Shown here piece by piece: positions 62,635 through 64,000 of a stretch of 64,000 nt of DNA. Both the position numbers and the translations under genes were made by a program. The DNA comes from Oscillospiraceae bacterium (GTDB lineage: Bacteria > Bacillota > Clostridia > Oscillospirales > Ruminococcaceae): contig CAADVD010000033.1 of NCBI GenBank assembly GCA_900752435.1, forward strand, positions 119,756 to 183,755. Reading direction: 5' to 3'. Position 1 is the stretch's first letter, and each line of letters starts with the position of its first letter. The notes below the pieces were generated by a model that searched no databases, was not told the DNA's origin, and saw only the letters and a program-made list of their open reading frames with translations.

Positions 62635-64000
62635 TTAGCGGGAATAAGTTTTAACCAAATCGGCAATTTTGTTGGCCAATTTGTCGGTCAAGGCGTCCTC
62701 GGTGATGCGGAACATCCAGTTGCAGCCCAAGGTGGATGGGGTGTTCATGCGTCCTTCGGAACCGATGTCGAGGAAGTCCTGAATGGGGATAATCGCCAAA
62801 TCCGCTACGGACATGTAAGCGGCGCGGATACAGCCCCAAGTGTAGCCCTCTGTTTTGGTGAGGTGGAGATATTTGATAGCGAATTTTACATCCGCTTTCG
62901 GCGCAGAATTGAACCAGCCGGTCATGGTGTCATTGTCGTGAGTACCGGTGTAAACGACACAGTTGTTGTTGTAGTTGTGCGGCAGGTAGTCGCTTTCCTC
63001 GCGGGAATCAAATGCGAACTGCAGGATTTTCATGCCCGGGTAACCGGATTTTTTCAGCAGCTTGCGCACATCGTCGGTCAAGTAGCCCAAGTCTTCGGCG
63101 ATGATGTCCATTTTGCCAAGTTTCTTTTTCAGATGGGTAAAGATGTCGATGCCCGGACCTTCTCTCCACTCGCCGTTAACAGCGGTGTCTTCGCCATACG
63201 GAATCGCATAATAACCAGCGAAACCACGGAAATGGTCGATGCGCACAACATCGTACAGCTTCAATGCGGCCTGAATACGGCGCGTCCACCAGTCATAGCC
63301 CGTTTCTTTGTGGCGATCCCATCTGTAAATGGGGTTGCCCCAGAGCTGACCAGTTGCGGAGAACGCATCCGGCGGGCATCCAGCCACGTCGATGGGTTCG
63401 AGCGTTTTTTCGTCAAACAGGAACAAATCCGGATGGCTCCAGGTATCGGAGCTGTCGGCCGCAACATAAATCGGAATGTCGCCGATGAATTTGATGCCTT
63501 TTTTGTTGGCGTATGCTTTGAGCTTCTTCCACTGCTGGAAAAACTTGTATTGCGTATAGATAAAGAAGTCGATGTCGTCTTTCAGTTTGACGCGGAACAG
63601 GTTCATCGCTTCCGGTGTGCGTTTTTTGATGTCCTCATCCCATTCCTGCCAAGAAACGAGGTCAAAAGAGAATTTGAGCGCCATGTACAGTGCGTAATCT
63701 TCAATCCAATCCTTGTTTTCTTCTACAAAATCGGTGAGATCCAAGGTTTCTTTTTCGCGGTTGTAGGCGATACGGAGCACGTCGTAGCGGCTTTCAAAAA
63801 TTTTGCCGTAATCGACTTTTTCCGGGTCGTCGCCCCATTCCATGTCTTCAATTTCGTCGTGCTTCAAAAAGCCCTCTTCGCACAAGATATCCAAATCGAT
63901 GAAATAAGGATTGCCTGCGAAAGTGGAGAAGGAAGAATACGGGGAATCGCCATAGCTGATCGGTCCGACCGGCAGCAGCTGCCAATACTTTTGACCCGCT
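62635..64000 (-). CDS. malQ: 4-alpha-glucanotransferase (amylomaltase), N-terminus outside the window
   Basis: GH77 enzyme that moves alpha-1,4-glucan segments between chains; it works with GlgP in glycogen and maltodextrin turnover. The frame is open to the window edge, so the gene is cut; the visible 454 residues start just before KYWQLLPVGP and SYGDSPYSSFSTFAGNPY. Catalytic motifs are VRIDHFRGF (nucleophile Asp), IIAEDLGYLT (acid/base Glu) and YTGTHDNDTM. It is on the opposite strand and about 53 kb from the glg genes in this window. Confidence 0.95.
   Translation of the reverse strand, partial: AGQKYWQLLPVGPISYGDSPYSSFSTFAGNPYFIDLDILCEEGFLKHDEIEDMEWGDDPEKVDYGKIFESRYDVLRIAYNREKETLDLTDFVEENKDWIEDYALYMALKFSFDLVSWQEWDEDIKKRTPEAMNLFRVKLKDDIDFFIYTQYKFFQQWKKLKAYANKKGIKFIGDIPIYVAADSSDTWSHPDLFLFDEKTLEPIDVAGCPPDAFSATGQLWGNPIYRWDRHKETGYDWWTRRIQAALKLYDVVRIDHFRGFAGYYAIPYGEDTAVNGEWREGPGIDIFTHLKKKLGKMDIIAEDLGYLTDDVRKLLKKSGYPGMKILQFAFDSREESDYLPHNYNNNCVVYTGTHDNDTMTGWFNSAPKADVKFAIKYLHLTKTEGYTWGCIRAAYMSVADLAIIPIQDFLDIGSEGRMNTPSTLGCNWMFRITEDALTDKLANKIADLVKTYSR

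Noticed and set aside
1..64000. tRNA, rRNA, transposase or prophage genes
   Set aside because: None could be recognised by eye; a covariance or profile search would be needed to exclude small RNAs completely.

Overview
The window is a 64 kb piece of a low- to mid-GC Firmicutes chromosome. It most likely comes from class Clostridia, in the gut Oscillospirales/Butyricicoccus-like range. This is inferred from the split GlgC/GlgD pair, SpoVS next to YmdB, the Asp23-FakA-RecG block, RqcH, a Gram-positive LexA box, Shine-Dalgarno-driven TTG/GTG starts and the absence of outer-membrane genes. I saw no rRNA, tRNA, CRISPR array, transposase or phage structural gene. The family-level placement is a guess.

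Layout. 1-10.0 kb: glycogen metabolism on the plus strand (end of glgB, then glgC, glgD, glgA, glgP and a cytosolic GH13 amylase), with a FluC fluoride channel 2 nt behind the amylase. The matching malQ is at the far end (62.6-64 kb, minus, cut by the edge). 10.3-13.6 kb: a vitamin B6 kinase with an ECF S-component, a coiled-coil protein with a radical SAM enzyme, and an M23 peptidase. 13.7-14.5 kb: a lone AT-rich glycosyltransferase-like gene with its own promoter and terminator. 14.5-19.8 kb (minus): asp23-fakA-recG-cupin-ppiB. 19.8-23.1 kb: a TetR gene divergent from ftsH and a GT8 glycosyltransferase, with a palindromic operator candidate. 23.2-31.5 kb (mostly minus): spoVS, ymdB, rqcH, a NIF3 protein, a small unknown protein, two GNATs, a repressor-DUF5680 gene with an SPL-type radical SAM gene, and azlCD. 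31.7-35.5 kb: an envelope glycolipid cassette. 35.5-36.2 kb: two tandem mini ribbon-helix-helix-like regulators. 36.7-42.6 kb: an HPr-like protein with a structured leader RNA, mtaB and purL. 42.8-48.9 kb: an AT-rich island with PadR, two HAAS-domain membrane proteins, two unrelated secreted proteins, a membrane-linked XRE regulator and a MacB-type ABC exporter. 49.0-51.4 kb: a second ABC exporter. 51.5-53.5 kb: a pentapeptide-repeat protein, an AAA ATPase and its XRE repressor. 53.6-58.1 kb: an acyltransferase-like membrane protein, an HD hydrolase, a phosphoesterase, and a LexA-boxed radical SAM/DNA-metabolism pair. 58.3-62.6 kb: an ABC-F protein with a degenerate second ATP site, a cupin, DUF896, a transglutaminase lipoprotein and an AraC-type regulator.

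How the genes work together. GlgC/D make ADP-glucose, GlgA elongates, GlgB branches, and GlgP, the GH13 enzyme and MalQ degrade and rearrange the polymer. Accessory blocks are separated by strong hairpin terminators, and several have palindromes placed on their promoters. The best candidates for something not yet described are the twin RHH units with matched but different operators, the PadR/HAAS/secreted-protein/ABC island, the SOS-controlled radical SAM pair, the asymmetric ABC-F protein and the structured RNA upstream of the HPr-like gene. All are sequence-based inferences that need comparative or experimental tests.
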